64,000 nucleotides of DNA from Leucobacter sp. G161 (GTDB lineage Bacteria > Actinomycetota > Actinomycetes > Actinomycetales > Microbacteriaceae): the NCBI RefSeq assembly GCF_001482305.1, contig NZ_LOHP01000053.1, positions 1 through 64,000 of the forward strand, in the 5' to 3' direction. The translations under genes and the position numbers were made by a program. Shown here in pieces: positions 35,233 through 43,720 of this stretch (position 1 is the first letter of the stretch; every line of letters begins with the position of its first letter). The notes beneath the pieces were generated by a model, which saw only the letters and a list, made by a program, of their open reading frames with translations, had not been told where the DNA came from and did no database searches.

Positions 35233-36239
35233 GCGCGGCGCTTTCGGAGGAGGAGCGACAGGAAGACGGGCGCGCCAACGAGGGCTGCGACAACTCCGGT
35301 TTGCACGACGACCGAGCCGAACGCGGTGCGAGCGATGGTGTCGGCGAGGATGAGGAAGAGCGCGCCACCGAGGGCCGCGAGCGGAAGGAGGCGTGCGTGA
35401 GAAGCGCCGACGAGCAGTCGCAGGAAGTGCGGCACGACGAGGCCAACGAAGCTGATAATGCCGCTCACTGCGACGGCTGCTCCGGTGACCAGAGCAGCGA
35501 CGAGGAGGAGCACCGTGCGCTCGCGGGTGACGTTCACGCCCGAGGTTGACGCGATCTCTTCGCCGAGTGCGAGCGCGTCGAGAGCGCGCAGGCGGGTCAT
35601 GAGGATCGCGATCCCCACCAGAATGGGGCCAACCGAGAGGAGTACGTGATCCCAGCTGCGAAGCTCGAGGTCGCCGGAGAGCCAGAACATGGCGCTGCGG
35701 ACGAGTGAATCGTCTTTCGCGTTTGCGATGAGGACGTTAATGAGCGCCCCCGCGAGTGCGCTGATGGATACGCCGACGAGGATGATGGTGCCCGGGCCCA
35801 GATCGCGCCTGCTGCGGAGCACGCCGAGCAGGATCAGGGCGACCGTCGCGGCACCGGCGAACGCTGCGAGTGGCACGCCCCACTGGTTATTGCCGGAGAA
35901 GCCCAGCGTGATGCCAGCGACCGCGCCGACTGCGGCGCCTGCCGAGACGCCGGTGATGCCGGGTTCGGCGAGGGGGTTGCGCAGGATTGCCTGCATGACC
36001 GTGCCGACGACCGCGAGGGCCGCGCCAACGAGCGCCGCGACCACGATGCGGGGGAGCCTGATCGACCACACCACGGTTGCGGCCTGAATGTCTGCCTGCT
36101 GCGGTGTGAAGAGTGCAAGGAATGTCTCTGCCGGCGTGAGGCGCACGATGCCCAGCATGAGCGAGAGCAGCGCAGCAACGCCGAGCGCGATTGCGCCAAC
36201 GGTCGCTGTCCACAAGACTGGATGTCGTGTGCGGCTCAC
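35229..36239 (-). CDS. hmuU: ABC importer permease, HmuU-like (FecCD family)
   Basis: 336 residues, about ten membrane segments. Motifs: WSIRLPRIVVAALVGAALAV, GTVMQAILRNPLAEPGITG, SGIISFVGLVVPHFLR. A single permease with no partner suggests a homodimeric channel, as in HmuU and BtuC. The GTG start is supported by AGGAG 5 bases upstream. A hairpin and a palindrome lie directly upstream, within the 129 bp between this gene and hemH. Confidence 0.85.
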   Translation of the reverse strand: MSRTRHPVLWTATVGAIALGVAALLSLMLGIVRLTPAETFLALFTPQQADIQAATVVWSIRLPRIVVAALVGAALAVVGTVMQAILRNPLAEPGITGVSAGAAVGAVAGITLGFSGNNQWGVPLAAFAGAATVALILLGVLRSRRDLGPGTIILVGVSISALAGALINVLIANAKDDSLVRSAMFWLSGDLELRSWDHVLLSVGPILVGIAILMTRLRALDALALGEEIASTSGVNVTRERTVLLLVAALVTGAAVAVSGIISFVGLVVPHFLRLLVGASHARLLPLAALGGALFLILADTIARTAFGSVVVQTGVVAALVGAPVFLSLLLRKRRA

Positions 36240-36253
36240 TGCTCTCCTGCTGA

Positions 36254-36298
36254 ACTAGAGTGGTTTTCGGCGTCATGTGGCGCCGGAACTACTCTAGT
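36254..36298 (-). promoter_or_regulatory. Leader hairpin upstream of hmuU
   Basis: ACTAGAGT and ACTCTAGT pair as 8 bp, continuing through G-U and normal pairs for six more, then a bulged C and GGCG/CGCC around an 8-base loop. Total about 18 bp. On the minus strand it ends a few bases before the AGGAG of hmuU, so it would lie in the 5' leader and could control translation. Confidence 0.55.
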
Positions 36299-36301
36299 CA
36301 T

Positions 36302-36326
36302 AGGTCTGATCTGATAAGTCAGACCT
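36302..36326. promoter_or_regulatory. Operator-like palindrome between hmuU and hemH
   Basis: AGGTCTGA and TCAGACCT are exact complements separated by nine bases. The 25-base element lies 43 bp upstream of the hemH start and about 63 bp upstream of hmuU, in the shared promoter region. It has no DtxR-like core, so a different regulator, perhaps haem-responsive, is likely. Confidence 0.5.
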
Positions 36327-36368
36327 TTCACATCGGACGTTCAGGTTCGGTCGAATAGCGTACGGAGC

Positions 36369-37481
36369 GTGAATGAGATTTCGCCTGCCGTGCTTGCGGC
36401 TCCTTACGATGCCCTGCTCCTGTGTTCCTTCGGAGGCCCGAACGGGCCAGACGATGTGCTTCCCTTCTTGCGGAACGTCACCGTCGGGAAGAATATCCCC
36501 GAGGACCGTCTGGTGGAAGTGGGTGAGCACTACGGCCACTTCGGTGGAAAGAGCCCGATCAACGAGCAGAATCTCGAACTTCTCGAGGCGCTGCAAGCGG
36601 AGCTCGCGCGCCGCGGGGTCGCGCTGCCGGTGATCTGGGGTAACCGGAACTGGCATCCGTACACCGTTGATGCGCTGCGCGATGCTGCGGCGTTCGGCAC
36701 CAAGCGCGTGCTCACCATTGTCACGAGCGCCTACGCCTCGTATTCGGGCAGCCGCCAGTACCGAGAGCACCTCGCGGCGGCGGTCTCCGAACTCGGCGAC
36801 ATCGCGCCCGAGATTGATATTGTTCGGCCGTTCTTCAACGACCCGGGCTTCGTCCTCGCGAACGCCGACGCGGTCGCGGAGGCGGCGGCGAAGCTTGACG
36901 GCGGTCTCGCAGGCGCGCACATTGTCTATGTCACGCACTCGATTCCCGACGCGATGCAAGATGCTTCGGCGGCGACCGGCCCCGGCTACCGTGAGCAGCA
37001 TGAGGACGTGCTCGCCACGATCAACACGCTCCTCGCCGGTGACGTTGCCCCATCGTTCGAATCGTCGCTGGCATACTGCTCGCGCTCTGGCGACCCGCGG
37101 ACGCCCTGGCTCGAGCCCGACGTGAACGACCATCTTGAGGAACTCGCCAAGGCCGGCGTTCGCAAGGTCGTGATCGCACCGATCGGGTTCATTTCTGACC
37201 ACATGGAGGTCGCGTTCGACCTTGACACCGAGGCCCTCGAAACTGCCGCGGAACACGGCATCCAGGCTGTCCGCGCCGACACCGTTGGCGTGCGTGACCG
37301 CTTCGTCTCCGGCCTCGTGGACATGGTTCTCGAGCGCGCCGCACGCGAGCGCGGCGAGGATGTCCCCGCCACCACTATTGGCGCCTACCCGGCGCTCCCA
37401 GACGTCGCTCCGCCCGGGAGCTGCCGCATGCGTCACGGTGAGGTGACGGGGATCCCCGTGCTCGCCGGGACCGAGGATTAA
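36369..37481 (+). CDS. hemH: Ferrochelatase (coproporphyrin ferrochelatase CpfC)
   Basis: 370 residues, a typical bacterial ferrochelatase. Motifs: ALLLCSFGGPNGPDDV at the start; the catalytic His is in YVTHSIPDAM and the Glu in APIGFISDHMEVAFDLD. It inserts Fe(II) into coproporphyrin III in monoderm bacteria, the step before HemQ. Start: GTG (VNEISPAV) close to GGAG; spacing is short, and a GTG seven codons later is an alternative. It is followed by hemQ 13 bp later, and it diverges from the putative haem importer. Both genes probably share control by haem or iron. Confidence 0.93.
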   Translation: MNEISPAVLAAPYDALLLCSFGGPNGPDDVLPFLRNVTVGKNIPEDRLVEVGEHYGHFGGKSPINEQNLELLEALQAELARRGVALPVIWGNRNWHPYTVDALRDAAAFGTKRVLTIVTSAYASYSGSRQYREHLAAAVSELGDIAPEIDIVRPFFNDPGFVLANADAVAEAAAKLDGGLAGAHIVYVTHSIPDAMQDASAATGPGYREQHEDVLATINTLLAGDVAPSFESSLAYCSRSGDPRTPWLEPDVNDHLEELAKAGVRKVVIAPIGFISDHMEVAFDLDTEALETAAEHGIQAVRADTVGVRDRFVSGLVDMVLERAARERGEDVPATTIGAYPALPDVAPPGSCRMRHGEVTGIPVLAGTED

Positions 37482-37494
37482 GAGGAGAACGATC

Positions 37495-38235
37495 GTGACC
37501 GAATCCGTCCGCCCCGTTATTGACCACAGTGCTATCGCCGAGAGCATCAATGAGGCGGTGAACTACACGATGTTTGCCGTGTTCCGCGAGGAGCGCGCGG
37601 CAGCGGTTCCCGCGGATCCCGCCGCCGCGACGCAGCGCACCATCGATGCGCTTGCCGCAATCGAGGGGCTCGCGGTGCGGGGCTGGTACGACATCGCAGG
37701 CTTCCGTGCAGACTCCGACGTGCTGGTGTGGCTGCACGCGCCAACCACTGAGGCGCTGCAGGCCGGATACCGGGAGATCCTCTCGGGCGCAGCCGGTCGG
37801 CTGTCGCCGGTCTGGTCGAACATTGGCGTGCACCGCGCGGCTGAGTTCAACCGCGCGCACATCCCCGCCTTCCTCGCGGGGGAGACCCCGGGTGACTACC
37901 TCTGCGTGTACCCGTTCGTGCGCAGCAAGGAATGGTACCTGCTGCCCGACGAGGAGCGCTCCACCATGCTCCGCGAACACGGAGCGGCAGCGCGCGACTA
38001 CGGCGACGTGCTCGCGAACACCGTCGCGTCGTTTGCGCTCGGTGACTACGAGTGGCTCCTCGCGTTCGAATCGGCCGATCTCACCCGCATCGTCGACCTC
38101 ATGCGCGAGCTTCGCGCGACCGAGGCACGACGGCACGTGCTCGAGGAGATCCCGTTCTTCACGGGTCCCCGCGCCGAGCCTGAGGTGTTGCTCGGACGCA
38201 TCGTCGCTGGGTCGAACAACTCACACAGCGCCTGA
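37495..38235 (+). CDS. hemQ: Coproheme decarboxylase HemQ (ChdC)
   Basis: 246 residues, chlorite dismutase fold. Motifs: VNYTMFAVFR, SDVLVWLHAPTTEALQ, YPFVRSKEWYLLPDEERSTM and MLREHG, which fits the region of the proximal His. The Tyr in YPFVRSKEWYLL is the expected radical-forming residue. It converts iron coproporphyrin III to haem b with H2O2, the last step of the coproporphyrin-dependent pathway found in actinobacteria. GTG start with AGGAG; it follows hemH by 13 bp. A bidirectional terminator follows the stop. Confidence 0.93.
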   Translation: MTESVRPVIDHSAIAESINEAVNYTMFAVFREERAAAVPADPAAATQRTIDALAAIEGLAVRGWYDIAGFRADSDVLVWLHAPTTEALQAGYREILSGAAGRLSPVWSNIGVHRAAEFNRAHIPAFLAGETPGDYLCVYPFVRSKEWYLLPDEERSTMLREHGAAARDYGDVLANTVASFALGDYEWLLAFESADLTRIVDLMRELRATEARRHVLEEIPFFTGPRAEPEVLLGRIVAGSNNSHSA

Positions 38236-38240
38236 AACTT

Positions 38241-38281
38241 CGAATGGGCTCGGCCACCGTGGGGGTGGACGAGCCCATTCG
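38241..38281. terminator. Bidirectional terminator hairpin
   Basis: A perfect 12 bp outer stem (CGAATGGGCTCG and complement), a G/A mismatch, a 5 bp stem CCACC/GGTGG and a 5-base loop. It starts 5 bases after the hemQ stop and ends 10 bases before the stop of the convergent surface-protein gene. Confidence 0.8.
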
Positions 38282-38291
38282 AGTCTCTGGG

Positions 38292-40310
38292 CTAGACGGT
38301 TCGGCGTGCCCGCACGAGCAGCGTCACCGCGCCGCCGCCGAGGAGGAGTGCAGCAAGCGCGAGCGCCGCGATGCCGGGAGCCCCGCCTGTGCTCGCGAGA
38401 CCGCTCCCTGCGCCCTTCCCGACGGCCGGCGGGTCAGCCGGAGTGACCGGGTTGACCGGGTCAACGGGATCCACCGGGTCAACGGGTGGATCGACCGGTG
38501 GGACCACCGGGCCTATCGGCTCTCCGAGTGTGACGGTTGCCGTCGCCTGAGCCGCGACCTTGCCGCCGCTCGGATCGATCGCCTGCACCGCCACCGCGTT
38601 CTCCGCAGTCAGCGAGGCAACCTCTTCGGGTGTGGTCTCAGTGGTCACTTTAACAACCGCTTCGTCGCCGACGTCGAGGGCGCCGACGGGGACGGTCTCC
38701 TCTGCGTCGTCTGCGCCGCGCATGAACACAGCCTCGGCGTCTGCGAGGGGAGTGTTCCCAGCATTCGTGACCGTCGCGGTCCACACGATCGGTTCGCCAG
38801 CCCCCGGTGTCGCAGGCGCCTTGCCGGTGAGCGAGACATCAATCGCTGGGGCTTCCTCGCTCGGGATCACCGAGTCGATGGTCGCGGCGTCGCCGCGGCC
38901 AGCCTCACTGTATGCGGTGACGCGAAAGCTGTACGTGCCCGGCTCAAGCTCGGTGACGGTGAGGCTCGTCTCGAGGCTTGGCTCGCGCTCGATCAGCTCC
39001 CACGTCTTGCCGTCGTCTGCGGAGCGCTCCACGACGTAGTCCAGCACGGGGGCCTGACCGTACACGGTCTTGTTCTCATCCCACGCCAGCTCGACGCTTC
39101 CCGCCAGGGCACCGGGTGACCCGGTGAACCCGGTCATGGGGGAGGGCGCGCGTGCCATGAGGCGGAGGCTGTGCTCGCCCTTCGCCGTCATGACGATCCA
39201 GCCCTCGGTCGTGACGTCGAGGTCGCGTGCCTGTGTGTACGGCACGTCGCGCACCTGCACCTCGTCGAGCAACTCCTTGCCGTCATTGCTGTAGCGCAAG
39301 ACCGCACCGGTCTGCGGCACGACATAGAGGTAGCCCTCGGGGCCTACGACAGTGTCGTAAATCATCTGGTTGGGGAACGCTATGGCCCCGTCCTCACCGA
39401 AGCTCGTATCCAGCTCCCAGCTGCCCGAGGGGTCGTCGACCTTCCACCGCTGCACCATACCGGCCTTGGTGGCGCGGTTGAACCCGAGATCGGAGGTGAT
39501 GATGGAATCGCCGTCGCTCGATACCCCGTAGATCTCGTCGAGGTTGCCCGGGCCATCGGTGACCGGCCCGTTGTTCTCGAGCCCGGCGGTCTGCCCCTCG
39601 CCGGTGAGCCGGTAGAGCGGGTCACCGCCTGGCACCTCAAAGACGCTCACGACGTTGCAGCCTTCGTACGGGGCGAAGAGCCGGTCGCCCGTGACGGTAA
39701 AGAAGGGGGCCCACGCAAGCTCACCCTCTGCGAGTTCGGAGCAGCCCTGGTCGCCTCCGAGCCCGGCGTTACCGGCGATGCGGTGTTCGTCGTCGTAGAA
39801 CAGGATCGTGCCTGGCGGGTCCGAGAGGTTCCCGTTCGTGTCGCTCACCGCAATGCCGCCGTCATCGAGGGAGATGACGCCGCGGGGCTCTGCCCACGGG
39901 AGCTTGCCGCCGGCAGGGTCGGCGGCGGTGCTGTCCCGATTGGCGTACTGGATGGGGCCTTCCCACGCAGATGTGAGGTAGCCTCCGGTTTCGGTGTACT
40001 CGCCGTTGCCGCGGTAGTCTCCGACGGCGGCGTCGAAGCCCGTAGGACGGTACTCGTAGATGCCCCGATTCGCGGCAGCAGAGTCATCGGTCACCGCGTA
40101 CCAGATGCTGCCGGCCGCGTCGACGGTCACCCCGTAGATGTTGTTGATGGCGGTCAGGCTGTCGCCGATGAGCCCGTACTCGCTGCTGCCCTCGGCCTTG
40201 CCGTCTAACAGTGGATCGTCGAGGGCGAGCGCCGCCTGCGGCGCTGAGACCAAGAGGGATGTGGCGAGCGCCGCGACAGCGGCAGCTCCCAAGTGTCGTC
40301 CTGCGGACAT
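38292..40310 (-). CDS. Sortase-anchored surface protein with propeller-like and Fn3-like domains
   Basis: 672 residues. Signal peptide (MSAGRHLGAAAVAALATSLL). Residues about 40-380 are repeated blades with Asp/Gly-rich turns (GVTVDAAGSIWYAVTDD, GPEGYLYVVPQTGAVLRY) resembling an NHL/SMP-30-type propeller. Next comes a fibronectin type III-like domain (VLDYVVERSADDGKTWELIE), then an Ig-like DUF11-type domain (WTATVTNAGNTPLADAEAVF). A Pro/Asp/Val repeat (PVDPVDPVNPVTP) precedes the anchor LASTGG, a hydrophobic helix and a basic tail. LAxTG is the class E sortase motif of high-GC Gram-positives. No sortase gene is in the window. Ligand unknown. GAAAGG precedes the ATG. Confidence 0.8.
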   Translation of the reverse strand: MSAGRHLGAAAVAALATSLLVSAPQAALALDDPLLDGKAEGSSEYGLIGDSLTAINNIYGVTVDAAGSIWYAVTDDSAAANRGIYEYRPTGFDAAVGDYRGNGEYTETGGYLTSAWEGPIQYANRDSTAADPAGGKLPWAEPRGVISLDDGGIAVSDTNGNLSDPPGTILFYDDEHRIAGNAGLGGDQGCSELAEGELAWAPFFTVTGDRLFAPYEGCNVVSVFEVPGGDPLYRLTGEGQTAGLENNGPVTDGPGNLDEIYGVSSDGDSIITSDLGFNRATKAGMVQRWKVDDPSGSWELDTSFGEDGAIAFPNQMIYDTVVGPEGYLYVVPQTGAVLRYSNDGKELLDEVQVRDVPYTQARDLDVTTEGWIVMTAKGEHSLRLMARAPSPMTGFTGSPGALAGSVELAWDENKTVYGQAPVLDYVVERSADDGKTWELIEREPSLETSLTVTELEPGTYSFRVTAYSEAGRGDAATIDSVIPSEEAPAIDVSLTGKAPATPGAGEPIVWTATVTNAGNTPLADAEAVFMRGADDAEETVPVGALDVGDEAVVKVTTETTPEEVASLTAENAVAVQAIDPSGGKVAAQATATVTLGEPIGPVVPPVDPPVDPVDPVDPVNPVTPADPPAVGKGAGSGLASTGGAPGIAALALAALLLGGGAVTLLVRARRTV
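38430..38512 (-). repeat. In-gene short repeat encoding a Pro-Val-Asp cell-wall linker
   Basis: Imperfect repeats of about 9-12 bases, with variants of CCGGGTCAACGGG and CCACCGGG, encode PVDPPVDPVDPVDPVNPVTPA before the LAxTG anchor. This is a normal wall-spanning spacer, prone to length variation between strains. Confidence 0.7.
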
Positions 40311-40356
40311 AGAGACCTTTCACATACAGCGAGGCGCGCAGCAGTTGGGAGCGCGC

Positions 40357-40373
40357 GTGACGCAGCGCGTCAC
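40357..40373. promoter_or_regulatory. Dyad upstream of the surface-protein gene
   Basis: GTGACGC and GCGTCAC arms separated by three bases, 47 bp before the ATG. Symmetry is strong, but arm spacing differs from a CRP/GlxR site. The rest of the 207 bp between kdpE and this gene shows nothing else I can name. Confidence 0.35.
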
Positions 40374-40517
40374 ATCACCACGCTAGGACCCGGAACCCGT
40401 CTTTTCGGGGCTCTGGCGCCCATTGCACGGAACCTGAGTGCCCTATGTCGGAAAGTGAGTAGTCGGCCTTCGGAACACCTCGGAAGTGCTGCCCGAGTGA
40501 GCGTTCCGTCCCGCGTT

Positions 40518-41201
40518 TCAGGTGAGGAGCCGATACCCCATCCCGGGCTCGGTGAGAATGTGCGCGGGGTTCGCTGGATCGTCCTCGATCTTCTTTCGCA
40601 ACTGTGAGACGTACAAGCGCAGGTACCCGGTGTCTTCGGCGTGCTCGGTGCCCCAGATGCAGGTGAGCAGGGTCTGCCGGGTGACGAGCTTGCCCGCGTT
40701 GCGGATGAGGATCTCGATCACCTGCCACTCGGTCGGAGTGAGACGGATCTGTCGGTCGCCGGTGGGCGACTCGCGGATGACGCTGTGCGCCGCGAGGTCG
40801 ATCGTGACCGCGCCAAGTTTCGCCACCGGCGCGGCCTCGTCGTGTGGGCTGCGTCTGGTGAGGGCGCGGATGCGCGCGAGCAGCTCGCCGACCGAGAACG
40901 GCTTCGTGACGTAGTCGTCGGCGCCGGCGTCGAGGGCCTCGATCTTGTCGTCTGCGCCTGCTCGGCCGGAGACGACGAGGATGGGCGCGCGCGACCAGCC
41001 CCGGATCGCGTGGATGACATCGAGGCCGTCAAGCTGGGGCATGCCGAGATCGAGCACGACAAGGTCGGGCCCGTGATCGACCGCGGCCGAGATGGCCTCC
41101 CGGCCGTCTGCTGCGGTGAACACCTCGTAGCCCTTCGCGCTGAGCGTGATGCGCAGGGCGCGAAGAATCTGCGGGTCGTCGTCGGCGATGAGGATCTTCA
41201 C
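40518..41201 (-). CDS. kdpE: KdpE response regulator
   Basis: 227 residues, OmpR/PhoB family. The receiver has the acidic pocket ADDDP (residues 6-10), phospho-acceptor Asp51 (LVVLDLGMPQLDG) and a Thr/Lys switch. The C-terminal winged helix has LTPTEWQVIEILIRNAGK and RLYVSQLRKKIEDDP. It is the last gene of the kdp operon; its GTG overlaps the kdpD stop (GTGA). KdpE activates kdpFABC when potassium is low. The DNA target was not identified in the 5' region. Confidence 0.95.
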   Translation of the reverse strand: MKILIADDDPQILRALRITLSAKGYEVFTAADGREAISAAVDHGPDLVVLDLGMPQLDGLDVIHAIRGWSRAPILVVSGRAGADDKIEALDAGADDYVTKPFSVGELLARIRALTRRSPHDEAAPVAKLGAVTIDLAAHSVIRESPTGDRQIRLTPTEWQVIEILIRNAGKLVTRQTLLTCIWGTEHAEDTGYLRLYVSQLRKKIEDDPANPAHILTEPGMGYRLLT

Positions 41202-43720
41202 GCTGCCGCCCCGTCCGCCTCGGCGAGCGATACCACCATCGTCAGGCCTCCTCCCGGTGTGTCTTCTGGGGTGAGCGTACCGTGCATTGCCTCAACAAAG
41301 CCGCGTGACAGGGCGAGCCCGAGCCCGAGGCCGGTCTCGTTGTCGGTGTCGCCGAGCCGCTGGAACGGCACAAAGATATCGTCGAGCCGGTCACGTGGCA
41401 CTCCGGGCCCGTGATCGATGACGCGGATCTCGAGCGCGCCACCAAACACGCTCGTGGTGATGAGGATGGGGGTTGCCGGCGGCGAGTGCCGCTGGGCGTT
41501 CGCGAGGAGATTCACGAGCACGCGTTGGAGGAGCACGGGGTCGGCGATGGTGAGCGCTTCGTCGTGCTGGAGCGAAAGCTGTACCTCGGCGGGTCCGAGG
41601 CCCAGCTCGTCGAGCGCGGGAGCGATCGCCTCGGCCGGGTCAGTGGGGACGCTGGCGATGCTCAGCACGCCGCCCTGAATGCGGCTCACGTCGAGCAGGT
41701 CGGTGAGGAGCGTCGCGAGCGCGGCAAGGCTCTCGTCAGCGGTGTCGAGGAGCTCGGCCCGGTCTGCGTCGGTGAGGTTCGCAGCGGCCGTGCGCAGCCC
41801 GCCGACGGCGGCAGTCGCCGCCGCGAGTGGACGACGCAGGTCGTGACTGAGCGCCGAGAGCAAAGCCCCCCGCACACGGTCAGACGCGGCGATCGGCTCG
41901 ATGTCGCGCGCGGTCTGTTCGAGCTGCTGCTGGTCGAGTGCCACGGAGAGCTGCGCAACGACGACCGACAGCAGCCGCTGCTCGGCGGCCGCGAGGGGGC
42001 GGCCGGTGAGTTCGAGGGTCGCCTGTTCGCCGAGCGGCACCCGGGTGACCGGGGTGTCTGCCCCGGGGTCGCCTGAGCTCGCGATGACCCGCGGCGGCGC
42101 CGACTCGCCCTCGCCGTTGCCCGCCGCGAGCACCCGCACGCCCGCGAGTTGGAACGCTTCGCGGGTGCGGTCCGCGAGCGCCTGCGTCGCGTCATCCCCG
42201 CGCAGCACACTGCCGGCGATGGTCTGGATGAACTCTGACTCCGCGGCGGAACGCTTCGCCGCGCGCGTGTGCCGGGCCGCGCGATCGACGATGAAGCTCA
42301 CCAGGCTTGCGATGGTCACGTACAGCGCGAGCGCGAGCAGATGGAGCGGCTCGTGGATGTGGACCGTGTAGATCGGCTCGATGAAGAAGTAGTCGAGGGT
42401 GAGACCCGAGAACACTGCTGCGAAGAGCGCCGGCCAGATGCCACCGACGAGCGCAACGATGACGGTGAGCAGCTGGTAGCTGAGTACGTCGCTGGTGATC
42501 GAATCCGGGGTGCTCACGCGCGTGAGCAGGAACGTGAGCGCCGGGCCGCCGAGGAGGGCGACGACGAAGCCGAGGATCCGCCGCCTGGCGGTGAGCGCAC
42601 CGGTGCGCGGTGGCAACGCGAAGCGACGGGCGGCGGCGGCGTGGTTCACCATGTGCACGTCGATATCGCCCGACTCACGCACCACAGTTGCGCCGATTCC
42701 GGGGCCGGTGAGCACGGCGGCGAGCCTGCCGCGCCTGCTTGCGCCGAGCACGAGTTGCGTCGCGTTCACCGAGCGCGCGAACTCGACGAGCGCGGTCGGC
42801 ACGTCCTCGCCAACGACCTGGTGGTAGCTCCCGTTGAGCTGGTCGACGAGGGCGCGCTGCTGGGCGAGCACGTCGGGGCCCGCGGTGCGCAGCCCGTCCT
42901 GGCTGGTGACGTGCACGGCGAGCAGCTCGCCGCCGGCCGAGCGGGCCGCGATCCGGGCCCCGCGCCGCAGCAGCGTCTCGCCCTCGGGGCCACCGGTGAG
43001 CGCGACGACGACCCGCTCGCGCGCCTCCCAGGTGCCCTCGATGCCGTGCTCCGCCCGGTAGCCCTTGAGGGCCTGATCGACTTCGTCGGCGAGCCACACG
43101 AGCGCGAGCTCGCGCAGCGCGGTGAGGTTTCCGAGGCGGAAGTAGTGCGAGAGTGCCGCGTCGATCCGCTCGGCCGGGTACACGAAGCCGCCCGCGAGCC
43201 GATCGCGAAGCGACTGCGGCGCGAGGTCGACGAGCTCGAGCTGGTCGGCACCGCGGAGGAAACTATCGGGCACCGTCTCCTGCTGCGGCACGCCGGTGAT
43301 CTGCTCGACGACGTCATTCAGGGAGGCGATGTGCTGCACGTTGAGCGTCGAGATCACGTCGATGCCGTGCGCGAGGAGCGCTTCGACGTCCTGCCAGCGC
43401 TTGTCGTGCGCCGAGCCGGGGGCATTCGTGTGCGCGAGCTCGTCGACGAGCGCGAGCTCGGGGCGCCGATCGATGATCGCCGCGAGGTCCATCTCCTCGA
43501 GCTCGACGCCGCGGTGCCAGACGCGGGCGCGGGCGACCTGCGGCAGCCCCGTCACCAGGGCAGCGGTCGCGGCGCGGCCGTGCGATTCGACGACCCCGAC
43601 CACCACGTCGCGGCCGTCCGCGAGCAGGCGGCGCCCCTCTTCGAGCATCGAGTAGGTCTTCCCGACGCCCGGCGCGGCACCGAGAAACACGCGAAGCCTG
43701 CCCCGCTTCACCATGCTCAC
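41198..43720 (-). CDS. kdpD: KdpD sensor kinase
   Basis: 840 residues. N-terminal KdpD domain with Walker A-like GAAPGVGKTYSM and LVDELAHTNAPG; a universal-stress-protein domain (QLVLGASRRGRL); four membrane helices of the DUF4118 type (LLTVIVALVGGIWPALFAAV); a GAF-like region; then HisKA with the phospho-His in ALSHDLRRPLAA and the ATPase N, G1 and G2 boxes (VNLLANAQRHS, DHGPGVP, TGLGLGLAL). It senses potassium or turgor and phosphorylates KdpE. The GTG overlaps the kdpC stop; both ends of the gene use GTGA. Confidence 0.95.
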   Translation of the reverse strand: MSMVKRGRLRVFLGAAPGVGKTYSMLEEGRRLLADGRDVVVGVVESHGRAATAALVTGLPQVARARVWHRGVELEEMDLAAIIDRRPELALVDELAHTNAPGSAHDKRWQDVEALLAHGIDVISTLNVQHIASLNDVVEQITGVPQQETVPDSFLRGADQLELVDLAPQSLRDRLAGGFVYPAERIDAALSHYFRLGNLTALRELALVWLADEVDQALKGYRAEHGIEGTWEARERVVVALTGGPEGETLLRRGARIAARSAGGELLAVHVTSQDGLRTAGPDVLAQQRALVDQLNGSYHQVVGEDVPTALVEFARSVNATQLVLGASRRGRLAAVLTGPGIGATVVRESGDIDVHMVNHAAAARRFALPPRTGALTARRRILGFVVALLGGPALTFLLTRVSTPDSITSDVLSYQLLTVIVALVGGIWPALFAAVFSGLTLDYFFIEPIYTVHIHEPLHLLALALYVTIASLVSFIVDRAARHTRAAKRSAAESEFIQTIAGSVLRGDDATQALADRTREAFQLAGVRVLAAGNGEGESAPPRVIASSGDPGADTPVTRVPLGEQATLELTGRPLAAAEQRLLSVVVAQLSVALDQQQLEQTARDIEPIAASDRVRGALLSALSHDLRRPLAAATAAVGGLRTAAANLTDADRAELLDTADESLAALATLLTDLLDVSRIQGGVLSIASVPTDPAEAIAPALDELGLGPAEVQLSLQHDEALTIADPVLLQRVLVNLLANAQRHSPPATPILITTSVFGGALEIRVIDHGPGVPRDRLDDIFVPFQRLGDTDNETGLGLGLALSRGFVEAMHGTLTPEDTPGGGLTMVVSLAEADGAAA

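Noticed and set aside
38430-38512. Short repeats considered as a CRISPR array
   Set aside because: They are in frame and encode the Pro-Val-Asp wall spacer; no equal spacers.
40357-40373. Palindrome considered as a GlxR/CRP site
   Set aside because: The distance between the GTGA and TCAC halves is nine bases rather than the required six.
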